NCBI GenBank assembly: GCA_016720835.1
Contig: JADKJW010000005.1
Span: 230,496-294,495 of the forward strand
DNA: 64,000 nt
Direction of reading: 5' to 3'
Origin: Ignavibacteria bacterium
GTDB lineage: Bacteria; Bacteroidota; Ignavibacteria; SZUA-365
Part shown: one piece after another, positions 8,297 to 16,877 of the stretch
Layout of the letters: each line of letters starts with the position of its first letter
How positions within the stretch are numbered: the stretch's first letter is position 1
Notes under the pieces: generated by a model
The model's input: only the letters and a program-made list of their open reading frames with translations
Databases searched by the model: none
What the model was told of the DNA's origin: nothing
Position numbers and translations under genes: made by a program

Positions 8297-9279
8297 CGCG
8301 CTGTCCTCCGGCGTCCGCGCATTCTGTTGCGCACCCGTTCGATGGTTCTGACGAGCGCGGAACGATAGAATGTCGCCGTGCAGAACGGGAGCGCATCGCC
8401 TCCGAAGCTGCGTTTGAAATCCGTGACGCCGGGCGTGTTGGCGCCCATGAAATCGAAACGGCGCATCGAGCGGGCGGACGCCTCGCGGAGGATGCGCGCG
8501 ACGAGCCAGTGCGACCCCGCGATGTCGCGATGCGCGAGGTCCGCCCCCGCGAGCCAGTCGAAAAGGACATCACCGTCCGGAATAACGACGCGCGCGGCGA
8601 TGGCGCCGCCCGCGGGCAGCGAGGCGCCGTAGCATTCCGCGAGGCCTTCCTCGCGCAGCAGGCGCAGCCAGGCGCGCAGCGTGTCGCCCGGAATCGGCGG
8701 AGACAGGGCGTGACGCGCGTAGCTCTGCTGATGCAGCGCGAGCAGCACCCCCTCGTCGTCGATCGCGTGCAGCACGAGGCGCTGCTCCTCCGCGCGGCGG
8801 ATCTTGCGGCGCAGCGACTGGCTGAAGCGCCGCCATGCGTCGTCGGCGTCCGAAATATCCACCACGAGGCTTTCCTGCGCGAGCGCTCTCCAGCGCGGGC
8901 GCGCGTCGAACAGGTCGGGCGGAAACGCGGGCGGACCGAGCAGCGCGGCAAAGTGGCAGTGCCGTTCCACGGCGGCGAGGCCCGTCGCGATCGCGTCGGC
9001 AGGCGCGTCCGGTCCCATCACGAGCCCGTTGTACAGCGAGATCGGCGGGGGAGGAACGACGCGCAGCGGCCCGCGTTTCCGCGTGAGCACCGGGATGCCG
9101 ACGACGGGACCGTCGGGCCCGTGGACGACGGCGACATCGGTCGTGGTCCCGAACACGTCGGCGAGAATGCCGAGCCAGGTGCGCGAGGCGAAGACGCGCC
9201 CGTGTTGATGGACACGAACGAGGTCGTCCCATTCCGGCACGTCGGCGAGCGGCGCGATATGGGCGCGAAACCCGGCCAT
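8293..9279 (-). CDS. FemAB/BioF2-like GNAT-family acyltransferase
   Basis: The 328-aa soluble protein has the two-lobed FemAB/BioF2-like layout. An N-terminal lobe (FASRTWLGILADVFG) is followed by a second lobe with FSQSLRRKIRRAEEQ, YARHAL and the family-like C-terminal segment FDFMGANTPGVTDFKRSFGG. Relatives transfer amino-acyl or acyl groups to peptidoglycan precursors or polysaccharides, or act in exopolysaccharide clusters. The target here is unknown. Its stop overlaps the ATG of the barrel gene, and the upstream lipoprotein gene ends 8 bases before its start, so these genes are probably co-transcribed. Start at ATG 9279. Confidence 0.72.
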   Translation of the reverse strand: MAGFRAHIAPLADVPEWDDLVRVHQHGRVFASRTWLGILADVFGTTTDVAVVHGPDGPVVGIPVLTRKRGPLRVVPPPPISLYNGLVMGPDAPADAIATGLAAVERHCHFAALLGPPAFPPDLFDARPRWRALAQESLVVDISDADDAWRRFSQSLRRKIRRAEEQRLVLHAIDDEGVLLALHQQSYARHALSPPIPGDTLRAWLRLLREEGLAECYGASLPAGGAIAARVVIPDGDVLFDWLAGADLAHRDIAGSHWLVARILREASARSMRRFDFMGANTPGVTDFKRSFGGDALPFCTATFYRSALVRTIERVRNRMRGRRRTAR

Positions 9280-9286
9280 CGCGGCG

Positions 9287-10168
9287 TCAGAGGGACCGGT
9301 CGATGGTGGTGCGCGTGATGTACGCCGTGATCGTGTAGAGGAATTCCATGCCCGACGCCATCTGATTCCCCACGCCCTCGCGCTGCCGCGTGCGGCCGAT
9401 GAGCTGGCGGTTCATTTCCGACAGTGCGGTCCGCTGTTTCGGTTCGAGCATCAGCGCCCAGACCTGGGACACTTCGAAGGTGCGGTACAGGCCGTTGAGG
9501 AAGCGGTCCTCGTCCGTCTGGGCCGACCCGGCGCCCTCGGCGTACACCTGCCCCACCTGTTCGAGATGTCCCGCGAAAAACTGCTCGCGGTCCATGTCCT
9601 CGATGATGGCCCTGACCATGCCATACACGTTGTTGGCCGCCACGGCGACGATGGCGATGCCCTGCGCGCCGCCCTGCATCTTGCGCGTGATCGCGGCATC
9701 CATCGAATCGACGGCTTTCATTCTCGCCTCGTTGCCCGCGTAGCGCATGGAATACAAGATCTTGTACATCGCGTGCATGCCCAGGGTGCCGTTGAGGATT
9801 TTCCCGGCCTTGCCTTTTCTTGTCGAGTCCTCGCGGATGAAATTGCGTTCTTCCGCGTCGATCATGGCGCTGAACTCGCCCTTCGGGTCCCATGCCCGCG
9901 CCAGCGCGGCGAGCGCCTTGAACGTCGCGTAACTCGCGTTGGCGATGCGGTCGGCATCCGACGTATCCTTCGAGGCCTTCACCGTGGTGGCCACCTTGTC
10001 GAGCGTGCCGAGCAGGCGCTTTTTCAGCTGCCGGGTTTTGACCGTGTCGACAGCGCCCGCACCCGTGGTCACCTGCGCGTTCGCGGGTGGCGTGTTGTCC
10101 TGCGTCCGGCCGCAGGACGGCAGCATGCAGAGAAGAACGGTGACGGCGATCAGGGAAGGTCGGAGCAT
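9287..10168 (-). CDS. putative lipoprotein, unknown function
   Basis: The 293-aa product begins with a short lipoprotein signal peptide and a lipobox-like LPSC (Cys19). A low-complexity linker and a soluble, largely helical region follow, rich in Lys, Arg and Glu around residues 45-150. No catalytic motif or known domain was recognised. It lies between a second lipoprotein gene (12-base gap upstream) and the FemAB-like gene (8-base gap downstream), which places it in an envelope-related operon. The ATG at 10168 gives the complete signal peptide. Confidence 0.7.
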   Translation of the reverse strand: MLRPSLIAVTVLLCMLPSCGRTQDNTPPANAQVTTGAGAVDTVKTRQLKKRLLGTLDKVATTVKASKDTSDADRIANASYATFKALAALARAWDPKGEFSAMIDAEERNFIREDSTRKGKAGKILNGTLGMHAMYKILYSMRYAGNEARMKAVDSMDAAITRKMQGGAQGIAIVAVAANNVYGMVRAIIEDMDREQFFAGHLEQVGQVYAEGAGSAQTDEDRFLNGLYRTFEVSQVWALMLEPKQRTALSEMNRQLIGRTRQREGVGNQMASGMEFLYTITAYITRTTIDRSL

Positions 10169-10180
10169 GAGTGGTCCTGG

Positions 10181-11200
10181 TCAGGATGGGAGCGTGAGGG
10201 ATTCGACAATGCGCGCGATGATGGCGGCATAGCGGGCGTAGCCGCCCGCCGATTCAAGGACCGCGCCGTAGACGCGGATCAGGCGTCCGTTGCGGCGGTC
10301 GAACAGGGTGAACAGCGTGCCGACGGCGTGCGCGGCATCCGGGCTGTGCGCCTCCTCCTTCTTGATCAGCTGCACGTCCGCGCCGCTGGTGTCGGCGATA
10401 GGGAGCGATTCAGAGGGAAGAACGGGCGCGCTCCAGATCCGGAGCGAGACCTCTTTTTCATTCGTCGAAGGGTTGAGGTAGCCGAGTTCGACGCCCGTCT
10501 GCGCGCTGGGTTCGCCCGGGACGCGGAAGCTGCGGGCGTCGTCGACGTCCCAGGTCACGGGATACAGGAACGCGACGTTGACGCCCGCGGAGGAAAAATG
10601 CGACAGTCCCTCGTCGCGGACCAGCGAGGTGAACTTCCGTTCCTGCTGCCACCACGAGCGGTCGAAATCGCCGCTCTCGCCGAACGGCACCTTCCATGCG
10701 CCCCGTTCGCGGACAAGGAAGAACGACCCCACACTCTCGAGCTGTTTGGAGGGGACATCCACGACGATGGACGCGGTGACGATCGCGTGCGCGGTGTCGC
10801 GCACGTCGATATCGAGAATGTCGATCCTCGAGAAGGAGTAGAAGAAGGGGGCCCGGGCCTGCGCGCGTTGCGTTTCAAACCATGCGGCGAAGGACGCGCC
10901 GGAGGTGACTCCCATGGCGCGGAGCTTCTTCACGGACAGCACGGACAGGAGGGGGTACAGTTCCGCGGTCCGGCCCTGCGTTCCGAAATCCTTCATCCAC
11001 CGGGAAAACGTCTGCTGGGCTTCGCGGTACAGAATCTGATCCTTCGGCATCGTGTTCGGCGTGCCGAGTTCTTCCGCCGCGATGTCGCGCTTGCTTCCGC
11101 AGCCGCCCGAGGACAGTCCGAGCCCCGAGGCGAGCGCGAGGAACAGGAACGCGGCGCGCGCGATGCGGTGACGACTTCGGGAGGAGTGCTGTGGTGCCAT
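10181..11200 (-). CDS. putative lipoprotein, unknown function
   Basis: The 339-aa product has an Arg/His-rich n-region, a hydrophobic core and a Gly/Ser-rich lipobox-like SGGC (Cys34). The mature part has a short N-terminal helical region, then alternating strands with an SLRIW-containing segment and a final domain ending RIVESLTLPS. That pattern resembles proteins that predict a stress-induced PsbP- or NTF2-like fold, but no family was identified. It is 6 bases downstream of the L,D-transpeptidase gene and 12 bases upstream of another lipoprotein gene, so a periplasmic or outer-membrane role linked to wall metabolism is plausible but unproven. Confidence 0.68.
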   Translation of the reverse strand: MAPQHSSRSRHRIARAAFLFLALASGLGLSSGGCGSKRDIAAEELGTPNTMPKDQILYREAQQTFSRWMKDFGTQGRTAELYPLLSVLSVKKLRAMGVTSGASFAAWFETQRAQARAPFFYSFSRIDILDIDVRDTAHAIVTASIVVDVPSKQLESVGSFFLVRERGAWKVPFGESGDFDRSWWQQERKFTSLVRDEGLSHFSSAGVNVAFLYPVTWDVDDARSFRVPGEPSAQTGVELGYLNPSTNEKEVSLRIWSAPVLPSESLPIADTSGADVQLIKKEEAHSPDAAHAVGTLFTLFDRRNGRLIRVYGAVLESAGGYARYAAIIARIVESLTLPS

Positions 11201-11206
11201 GCGGAA

Positions 11207-12160
11207 TCAGGGGAGAATCGACGGTTCGTAGCGGACGGCGTCCACGGCATCCTTCCTCGATGCGCTCGATGGAACGGCCGCGGTGTTGCCCGCGGTGCGC
11301 ACGCGCGCGGCCGCCGCGAAGGACGCATAGGTCGGCGGGATGCGTTGCTGGAGCGGGACGCGCGACGCGTCGCCGACCGGGATCCCGGAGTGCCCGATCC
11401 TGTTCCGGTCAAGGACCGGCTGCGGATACGTGTGATACAGGCGCGACCCGTCGTACAGATCCTGCAGACGGCGGGCATGGATGCCTTCCGCCTCGGCGCG
11501 CGAGATCGTGGTATCGCCCGTGCTCGCGCTGTCCGCGGCGAATGCCAGGGTTCGCGCGTAACCGGTCTTGCGCACGAAGACCGGCGTGCCGACGGCGATC
11601 GTGCGGAACAGCTCCTGCGCGTCCGCCTCCGCGACCCGGATGCATCCGTGCGAGGAGGGCCGTTTCCCGAGGTGCCGGTAGTAGCCGCGTCCCGCGAGGG
11701 AGTGGAAACCGACGCCCCAGTTGAAGCCCAGCCAGTTGAACACTTTCGTGGAATCGAACTGCAGGGAGTACAGCCACTCGATGCGGTTTTGCACGAGGAA
11801 GATGCCCTCCCGTGTTTCGATGCCCTTGCTCAACGCGGGATTGCCGGTGGATATCGGGATGATGCGCTCGCGTCCGTCGCGCGAGTGCACGACGAGGAGC
11901 TGGCTGTCGAGCCGGACCTCGAGAAATTCCGATGCCGCCGTGTAGACGGTATCCTTCATGTATCCGATCGACGAGAGGAAGGTGCTCGATGCGGTGCGAT
12001 CGGAGTCCCGCTGAGTGGGAGACCCCTGCTGCCCGCCGGAAAGCCACGGCCAAGCTCCCGCGACGAGCGCGACGGCGGCAAGGCACACGAGCGCTGCGGC
12101 GGCTCTGCCGCGGCGCTGACGTTCCCGGTACACGATATGGAGATGCTCGATGTCTGGCAT
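11207..12160 (-). CDS. L,D-transpeptidase (YkuD domain)
   Basis: The 317-aa protein has an N-terminal membrane anchor (about residues 20-41) and a YkuD catalytic domain at about 75-205. The signature is HSLAGRGYYRHLGK followed by SSHGCIRV, with the catalytic Cys in SHGCIRV. L,D-transpeptidases make 3-3 crosslinks in peptidoglycan or attach proteins to it, in the periplasm. The C-terminal third (about 215-317) is low-complexity and has no recognised domain. The ATG at 12160 is preferred over an in-frame TTG at 12169. The gene heads the run of envelope genes down to 6137 and faces efp across 188 bases. Confidence 0.88.
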   Translation of the reverse strand: MPDIEHLHIVYRERQRRGRAAAALVCLAAVALVAGAWPWLSGGQQGSPTQRDSDRTASSTFLSSIGYMKDTVYTAASEFLEVRLDSQLLVVHSRDGRERIIPISTGNPALSKGIETREGIFLVQNRIEWLYSLQFDSTKVFNWLGFNWGVGFHSLAGRGYYRHLGKRPSSHGCIRVAEADAQELFRTIAVGTPVFVRKTGYARTLAFAADSASTGDTTISRAEAEGIHARRLQDLYDGSRLYHTYPQPVLDRNRIGHSGIPVGDASRVPLQQRIPPTYASFAAAARVRTAGNTAAVPSSASRKDAVDAVRYEPSILP

Positions 12161-12173
12161 GCGGGGCAAACTG

Positions 12174-12181
12174 CAAATCTA
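12174..12181 (-). promoter_or_regulatory. putative -7 element of the L,D-transpeptidase gene
   Basis: The minus strand reads TAGATTTG, a perfect match to the Bacteroidetes TAnnTTTG element. No clear TTTG lies 19 bases upstream (a T-rich tract is there instead). The leader would be about 8-10 bases. Confidence 0.33.
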
Positions 12182-12278
12182 GGAAAAAAATGGAAACGAA
12201 TATGCGTCGTTCCGTGTCACCATGCGCAATCCGGCGGTTTCCGGACACCGATCCACAACGCCATGCGCCATGGTCTCC

Positions 12279-12308
12279 TTGCATTTCTGGCCCCTTTCCC
12301 GTACTTTA
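12279..12308 (+). promoter_or_regulatory. putative efp-acc operon promoter
   Basis: CTTG (TTG at 12279-12281), 20 bases, TACTTTAG (TACTTTA at 12302-12308). Read as a sigma-70 site it is TTGCAT-N17-TACTTT. The leader to the efp ATG is about 35 bases. Confidence 0.48.
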
Positions 12309-12348
12309 GCGAAGATAATTAGTGTTTTTACGAATTTTACCGAGTCCT

Positions 12349-12912
12349 ATGGGTTCCACGACAGATTTTCGCAATGGATTGATCATCCGCTTCAATGGCG
12401 ACCTGCATCAGATCGTCGAATGGCGTCATCACAAGCCCGGCAAGGGCGGCGCCATGGTGCAGACGAAGTTGAGAAACATGCGCACCGGTTCGACGTTCGA
12501 GAACCGTTTTCGTCCCGGCGAGAGCGTGGACGTCGTCCGCGTGGAACGTCGCCGCTTCCAGTATCTCTATCCTGAAGGAGAGGACCTCTGCTTCATGGAT
12601 CAGGAGTCCTTCGAGCAGATTCATGTCCCGGGCAGTCTCTTCGGCGATTCGGTGCGTTTCCTCAAGGAAGGCGAGATCTGCGAAATCGCCCTCGACGGCG
12701 AAGCGGTGATTGAAGGCGATCTCCCGATCACCGTCGAGCTGGAAGTGACCGAGACGGAGCCCGGTCTGCGGGGCGACACGGCCACCGGCGGCACGAAGCG
12801 CGCGACGGTGTCGACCGGCGCCATCGTCAACGTTCCGCTCTTCATCGAACAGGGCACCATTCTCAAGATCGACACGCGCACCGGCGCGTATCTCGAACGC
12901 GTCAACAAGTGA
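12349..12912 (+). CDS. efp: translation elongation factor P
   Basis: The 187-aa product has the three-barrel EF-P layout. The N-terminal domain loop HHKPGKGGAMV carries Lys32 at the position that is modified in many EF-Ps. The C-terminal OB folds contain GDLPITVELEVTETEPG and the conserved end GTILKIDTRTGAYLERV. EF-P rescues ribosomes stalled at polyproline. The ATG at 12349 is used because it aligns with the usual N-terminus; upstream in-frame codons give an atypical extension. efp directly before accB-accC is a gene order seen in many bacteria. No EpmA/EpmB or EarP modification enzyme is in the window. Confidence 0.97.
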   Translation: MGSTTDFRNGLIIRFNGDLHQIVEWRHHKPGKGGAMVQTKLRNMRTGSTFENRFRPGESVDVVRVERRRFQYLYPEGEDLCFMDQESFEQIHVPGSLFGDSVRFLKEGEICEIALDGEAVIEGDLPITVELEVTETEPGLRGDTATGGTKRATVSTGAIVNVPLFIEQGTILKIDTRTGAYLERVNK

Positions 12913-12970
12913 CGCGCGATCTTCCCACGCACCTTTCCACGAGTTCATCCACTCACTCACCGGTGCCCCC

Positions 12971-13444
12971 ATGGATCTTCAGTATCTGAGAAAACTCCTG
13001 AAGCTCGTCAACGAAACGAACGTGGACGAAATCGAAATCGAGGAAGGCGGCACGCGCATCCGCGTGACCCGCGCGCGCGCCGCGGCCGCGTCGCAGCACG
13101 TGATGTACGCCCCGATGCCGGAGGCGCACCCCGCGCACGCGCATATCACCGCGCCGGCGACGACCGAAGCGCCCGCGCCGGCCGCCGCGGCGGACGACAC
13201 GAAGACGTTCACCGTCACGTCGCCCATCGTCGGCACCTTCTATCGCGCGCCGGCTCCCGACGCGGAATCGTACGTGCAGGTGGGCCAGACCATCGCCGCC
13301 GGCAGCACGGTCTGCATCATCGAGGCGATGAAGATCATGAACGAGATCGAGAGCGACCGCGGCGGAAAGGTGATCCGCATCCTCGCCGAAAACGGTCAGC
13401 CCGTCGAGTACAACCAGCCGCTCTTCGTCCTTGAGATCGCCTGA
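12971..13444 (+). CDS. accB: biotin carboxyl carrier protein of acetyl-CoA carboxylase
   Basis: The 157-aa protein has the standard BCCP layout: an N-terminal helical segment (LQYLRKLLKLVNETNVDEIE), an Ala/Pro-rich linker (about 36-76) and a C-terminal biotinyl domain with EAMKIMNEIES, where Lys121 is the biotin acceptor. It carries carboxybiotin from the AccC active site to a carboxyltransferase. It lies 58 bases after efp and 54 bases before accC. The biotin ligase that would modify it is at 48692-49459. Confidence 0.96.
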   Translation: MDLQYLRKLLKLVNETNVDEIEIEEGGTRIRVTRARAAAASQHVMYAPMPEAHPAHAHITAPATTEAPAPAAAADDTKTFTVTSPIVGTFYRAPAPDAESYVQVGQTIAAGSTVCIIEAMKIMNEIESDRGGKVIRILAENGQPVEYNQPLFVLEIA

Positions 13445-13498
13445 CCAGCCGGCCGGACGCATGACACAGAACGCGTACACTGATCAGGGAGGGGCGGC

Positions 13499-14836
13499 GT
13501 GTTTTCCAAGATCCTGATCGCCAACCGCGGAGAAATCGCCCTTCGCATCATTCGATCCTGCCGCGAGATGGGGATCAAGACCGTCGCCGTGTATTCGACG
13601 GCGGATGAGGATTCGCTGCATGTGCGCTTCGCCGACGAGGCCGTGTGCATCGGACCGCCCGCGTCGCGCGACAGCTACCTCAACATCCCGCGCGTCATCG
13701 CCGCTGCCGAGATCACCGGCGCCGAAGCCATTCATCCGGGCTACGGCTTCCTCGCGGAGAACGCGAGCTTCTCGGAGATCTGCGCCGATTCGGGGCTGAA
13801 GTTCATCGGGCCGCGGCCGGAGATGATCTCGTCCATGGGCAACAAGTCGCTCGCCAAGGACACGGTCAAGCGGGCGAATGTCCCGACGGTGCCGGGCAGC
13901 GACGGCGTCGTGGAGACGCTCGAGGACGCCGTGGCCGTCGTCACGGACATCCCGTTCCCTGTCATCATCAAGGCGTCCGCGGGCGGCGGCGGCAAGGGCA
14001 TGCGCATCGTCCGCGATCACGAGGGCTTCGAGAAGGCCTTCATGATGGCGAAGGCGGAGGCCGAGAAATCCTTCGGCAACGGCGATCTGTACATCGAGAA
14101 GTACATCGAGAATCCCCGGCACATCGAAATCCAGATTCTGGGCGACCAGCATGGCAACATCGTGCACCTCGGCGAGCGCGACTGCAGCATCCAGCGCCGG
14201 CATCAGAAGCTGATCGAGGAATCGCCTTCGCCCGCGGTGGACGACGCCCTGCGCGCGCGCTTCGGCGACGCGGCGGTCGCCGCCGCGCGGAGCATCAACT
14301 ACGAGGGCGCGGGCACCATCGAATTCCTGCTCGACGCGAGCGGGCATTTCTACTTCATGGAGATGAACACCCGCGTGCAGGTGGAGCATCCCGTCACCGA
14401 GCAGGTGACCGGCGTCGACATCGTGCGCGAGCAGATCCGCATCGCCGCGGGCGAATCGATCGCCGACATCGTCCTCGTGCCGAACGGGCATTCGATCGAG
14501 TGCCGCATCAACGCGGAGGATCCCGAGAAGGACTTCCGCCCCTCGCCGGGCACCATCCTCAGCTGGCATCAGCCGAGCGGGTTCGGGGTGCGCGTCGAAT
14601 CGCACGCGTACCAGGGGTACACGATTCCGTCGCACTACGATTCGATGATCGCGAAGCTCATCGTACACGCCCGCACGCGCGACGAGGCCATCGCCCGCAT
14701 GTCGAGCGCGCTCGAGGAGTTCATCATCGAGGGCGTCAAGACCACGATCCCCTTTCAGGCGAAAGTCATGCGCAGCGAGGCGTTCCGCAGCGGCGTGTTC
14801 GACACCCATTTTCTGGAGACCTTCGACTTCCGTTGA
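13499..14836 (+). CDS. accC: acetyl-CoA carboxylase biotin carboxylase subunit
   Basis: The 445-aa product is full-length AccC: an N-terminal biotin-carboxylase fold (ILIANRGEIALRIIRSC), an ATP-grasp domain with the Gly-rich loop KASAGGGGKGMRIV, EMNTRVQVEHPVTE with the catalytic Glu/Arg residues, and the C-terminal domain. It carboxylates biotin on BCCP using ATP and bicarbonate. The start is a GTG (13499) preceded by AGGGAGGGG, a good ribosome site. It follows accB and is 44 bases before gcvH. AccA and AccD are absent from the window; the carboxyltransferase at 60904 is of the acyl-CoA type. Confidence 0.97.
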   Translation: MFSKILIANRGEIALRIIRSCREMGIKTVAVYSTADEDSLHVRFADEAVCIGPPASRDSYLNIPRVIAAAEITGAEAIHPGYGFLAENASFSEICADSGLKFIGPRPEMISSMGNKSLAKDTVKRANVPTVPGSDGVVETLEDAVAVVTDIPFPVIIKASAGGGGKGMRIVRDHEGFEKAFMMAKAEAEKSFGNGDLYIEKYIENPRHIEIQILGDQHGNIVHLGERDCSIQRRHQKLIEESPSPAVDDALRARFGDAAVAAARSINYEGAGTIEFLLDASGHFYFMEMNTRVQVEHPVTEQVTGVDIVREQIRIAAGESIADIVLVPNGHSIECRINAEDPEKDFRPSPGTILSWHQPSGFGVRVESHAYQGYTIPSHYDSMIAKLIVHARTRDEAIARMSSALEEFIIEGVKTTIPFQAKVMRSEAFRSGVFDTHFLETFDFR

Positions 14837-14880
14837 CATCCCCTTTGTTTCCCATCACGCATACAGCACAGGAGCACATC

Positions 14881-15258
14881 ATGGTATTCCCAGAGGATCT
14901 CAAGTACACGGACACCCACGAATGGATCAAGGTCGACGGCGCGAGCGCGACGGTCGGCATCACCGCGTTCGCCGCGGGCGAGCTGGGCGATGTGGTCTTC
15001 GTCGACATTCCCGAGATGAAAGCCGTCGCGCTCGGCGACAACTTCGGATCCATCGAAGCGGTGAAGACCGTTTCCGACCTCGTCGCGCCGGTGGCGGGGA
15101 CGATCACGGAAGTCAATCCCGACCTCGAGGGGACGCCGGAAATTGTGAACACCGACCCGTACGGCAAGGGCTGGATGATCCGCATGACCATCGCGAATCC
15201 CGCGGACGTGGACGCCTTGATGGACGCCGCGCAGTACAAAGCCCTCATCGGCAAATAA
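14881..15258 (+). CDS. gcvH: glycine cleavage system H protein
   Basis: The 125-aa lipoyl-domain protein has the family start (LKYTDTHEWIKVDG), GELGDVVFVDIPE and the lipoylation site SIEAVKTVSD with Lys62, and it ends YGKGWMIRM plus a short helical tail. It shuttles the aminomethyl group between P, T and L proteins and can also be a lipoyl donor. GcvP and GcvT are not nearby. Its position directly after accC puts two swinging-arm carrier proteins in one transcription unit, and a strong terminator follows. Confidence 0.96.
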   Translation: MVFPEDLKYTDTHEWIKVDGASATVGITAFAAGELGDVVFVDIPEMKAVALGDNFGSIEAVKTVSDLVAPVAGTITEVNPDLEGTPEIVNTDPYGKGWMIRMTIANPADVDALMDAAQYKALIGK

Positions 15259-15277
15259 GACTCCAACGCAACGCACG

Positions 15278-15314
15278 TCGGGGCGGGGAAGACGGTTCCC
15301 GCCCCGGCGTTTTC
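15278..15314 (+). terminator. intrinsic terminator after gcvH
   Basis: GGGGCGGGGAA/TTCCCGCCCC stem (one bulged G) with a short GACGG loop at 15280-15305, followed by GGCGTTTT. It ends the efp-accB-accC-gcvH unit 15 bases before guaA. Confidence 0.78.
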
Positions 15315-15328
15315 ACTCCGGGACTGCC

Positions 15329-16870
15329 ATGCAACACAGCGAATGGATTTGCGTCGTCGATTTCGGCTCCCAGTTCACGCAGCTGATCGCGCGCCGCGTC
15401 CGCGAAATCGGCGTGTACTCGGAGATTCTCCCCTTCCACACCGCGCTCGAAAAAATGACGGCGCATCCGCCGAAGGGCGTCATCCTCTCGGGCGGACCGA
15501 AGAGCGTGTACGAAGAGGGCGCGCCGAATGTCGGCAGGGAAGTGTTCGAGCTGGGCGTGCCCGTGCTGGGCATCTGTTACGGGCTGCAGCTCATGGCGAT
15601 GCACTTCGACGGCGCGGTGGACGCCGCCGAACAGCGCGAATTCGGCAAGGCGGAACTCGTGATCGACGACGCGTCCGACCTTTTTTACGGCATCCCGCAG
15701 CGCTCCCGCGTCTGGATGAGTCACGGCGACGCGCTCTCGAAACTGCCGGCGTCCTACGAGGCGATCGCGCACACCGACAACGCGCCGATCTGCGCGATCC
15801 GGAATCCGGAGAAGCGCCATTACGGCGTGCAGTTCCATCCCGAGGTCGTGCACACCGAGCACGGGAAGAATCTCCTCGAGAATTTCGTGATGCGCATCTG
15901 CGGCTGCACGGGCGGATGGACGCCGCGCTCCTTCATCGAACAGTCCGTCGAGGAGATCCGCGCCTTCGTGGGCGACGGCGACGTGATCTGCGCGCTCAGC
16001 GGCGGAGTGGACTCGAACGTCGCGGCCGTGCTGTTGCACCGCGCGATCGGCGACCGGCTGCATTGCATCCACATCGACAACGGGCTCATGCGCTCGGGCG
16101 AGAGCGCGCGGGTGGTGCGGGCGTTTCGCGACGAATTCGGCATCCCGCTGAAATTCGTCGACGCGTCCGACCTGTTCCTGACGCGTCTCGCGGGCGTCTC
16201 CGACCCCGAGCGCAAGCGCAGAATCATCGGCGCGGCCTTCATCGAGGTCTTCGAGAAGGAGGCCGCGGAGTGGCGCGACGCGCGTTTCCTCGCGCAGGGC
16301 ACGCTGTATCCGGACGTGATCGAGTCGGTGAGTTTCAAAGGCCCGTCCGCCACCATCAAGACCCATCACAACGTCGGCGGCCTTCCGGAGAAGATGCATC
16401 TCCGCCTCGTAGAGCCGTTCCGCGAGCTCTTCAAGGACGAAGTGCGACGCGTCGGAGCGGAGCTCGGCGTGCCCGCGTCGATGATCCAGCGGCATCCCTT
16501 CCCCGGTCCCGGACTCGCCATCCGCGTGCTGGGCGACGTGACGAAGGAGCGTCTCGATCTCCTGCGCGCCGTGGATGAAATCTTCATCGAGGAAATTCGG
16601 AAGGCGGGCGAGTACGACAACATCTGGCAGGCCTTCGCGGTGCTGCTGCCGGTGCAGTCCGTCGGTGTGATGGGCGACGCCCGCACCTACGAGTTCACGA
16701 CGGCCCTGCGCGCCGTCACGAGCGTGGACGGCATGACGGCCGACTGGGCGCGCATTCCGTACGACGTTCTGGAAACCATCTCCAATCGCATCATCAACGA
16801 CGTGCGCGGCGTGAACCGGGTCGTGTACGACATCAGCTCGAAGCCCCCGGCAACCATCGAATGGGAGTGA
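15329..16870 (+). CDS. guaA: GMP synthase (glutamine-hydrolysing)
   Basis: The 513-aa protein has the full three-domain architecture. A class-I glutamine amidotransferase carries the nucleophile Cys83 in GICYGLQL and the His170/Glu172 pair in QFHPEV. An ATP pyrophosphatase follows with the P-loop LSGGVDSN (about 223-230). The C-terminal dimerisation domain ends in KPPATIEWE. It converts XMP to GMP using ATP and glutamine. It lies just after a terminator, so it probably has its own promoter close to the hairpin, and it is followed at 7 bases by a TPR gene. Confidence 0.98.
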   Translation: MQHSEWICVVDFGSQFTQLIARRVREIGVYSEILPFHTALEKMTAHPPKGVILSGGPKSVYEEGAPNVGREVFELGVPVLGICYGLQLMAMHFDGAVDAAEQREFGKAELVIDDASDLFYGIPQRSRVWMSHGDALSKLPASYEAIAHTDNAPICAIRNPEKRHYGVQFHPEVVHTEHGKNLLENFVMRICGCTGGWTPRSFIEQSVEEIRAFVGDGDVICALSGGVDSNVAAVLLHRAIGDRLHCIHIDNGLMRSGESARVVRAFRDEFGIPLKFVDASDLFLTRLAGVSDPERKRRIIGAAFIEVFEKEAAEWRDARFLAQGTLYPDVIESVSFKGPSATIKTHHNVGGLPEKMHLRLVEPFRELFKDEVRRVGAELGVPASMIQRHPFPGPGLAIRVLGDVTKERLDLLRAVDEIFIEEIRKAGEYDNIWQAFAVLLPVQSVGVMGDARTYEFTTALRAVTSVDGMTADWARIPYDVLETISNRIINDVRGVNRVVYDISSKPPATIEWE

Positions 16871-16877
16871 TCCGGGC

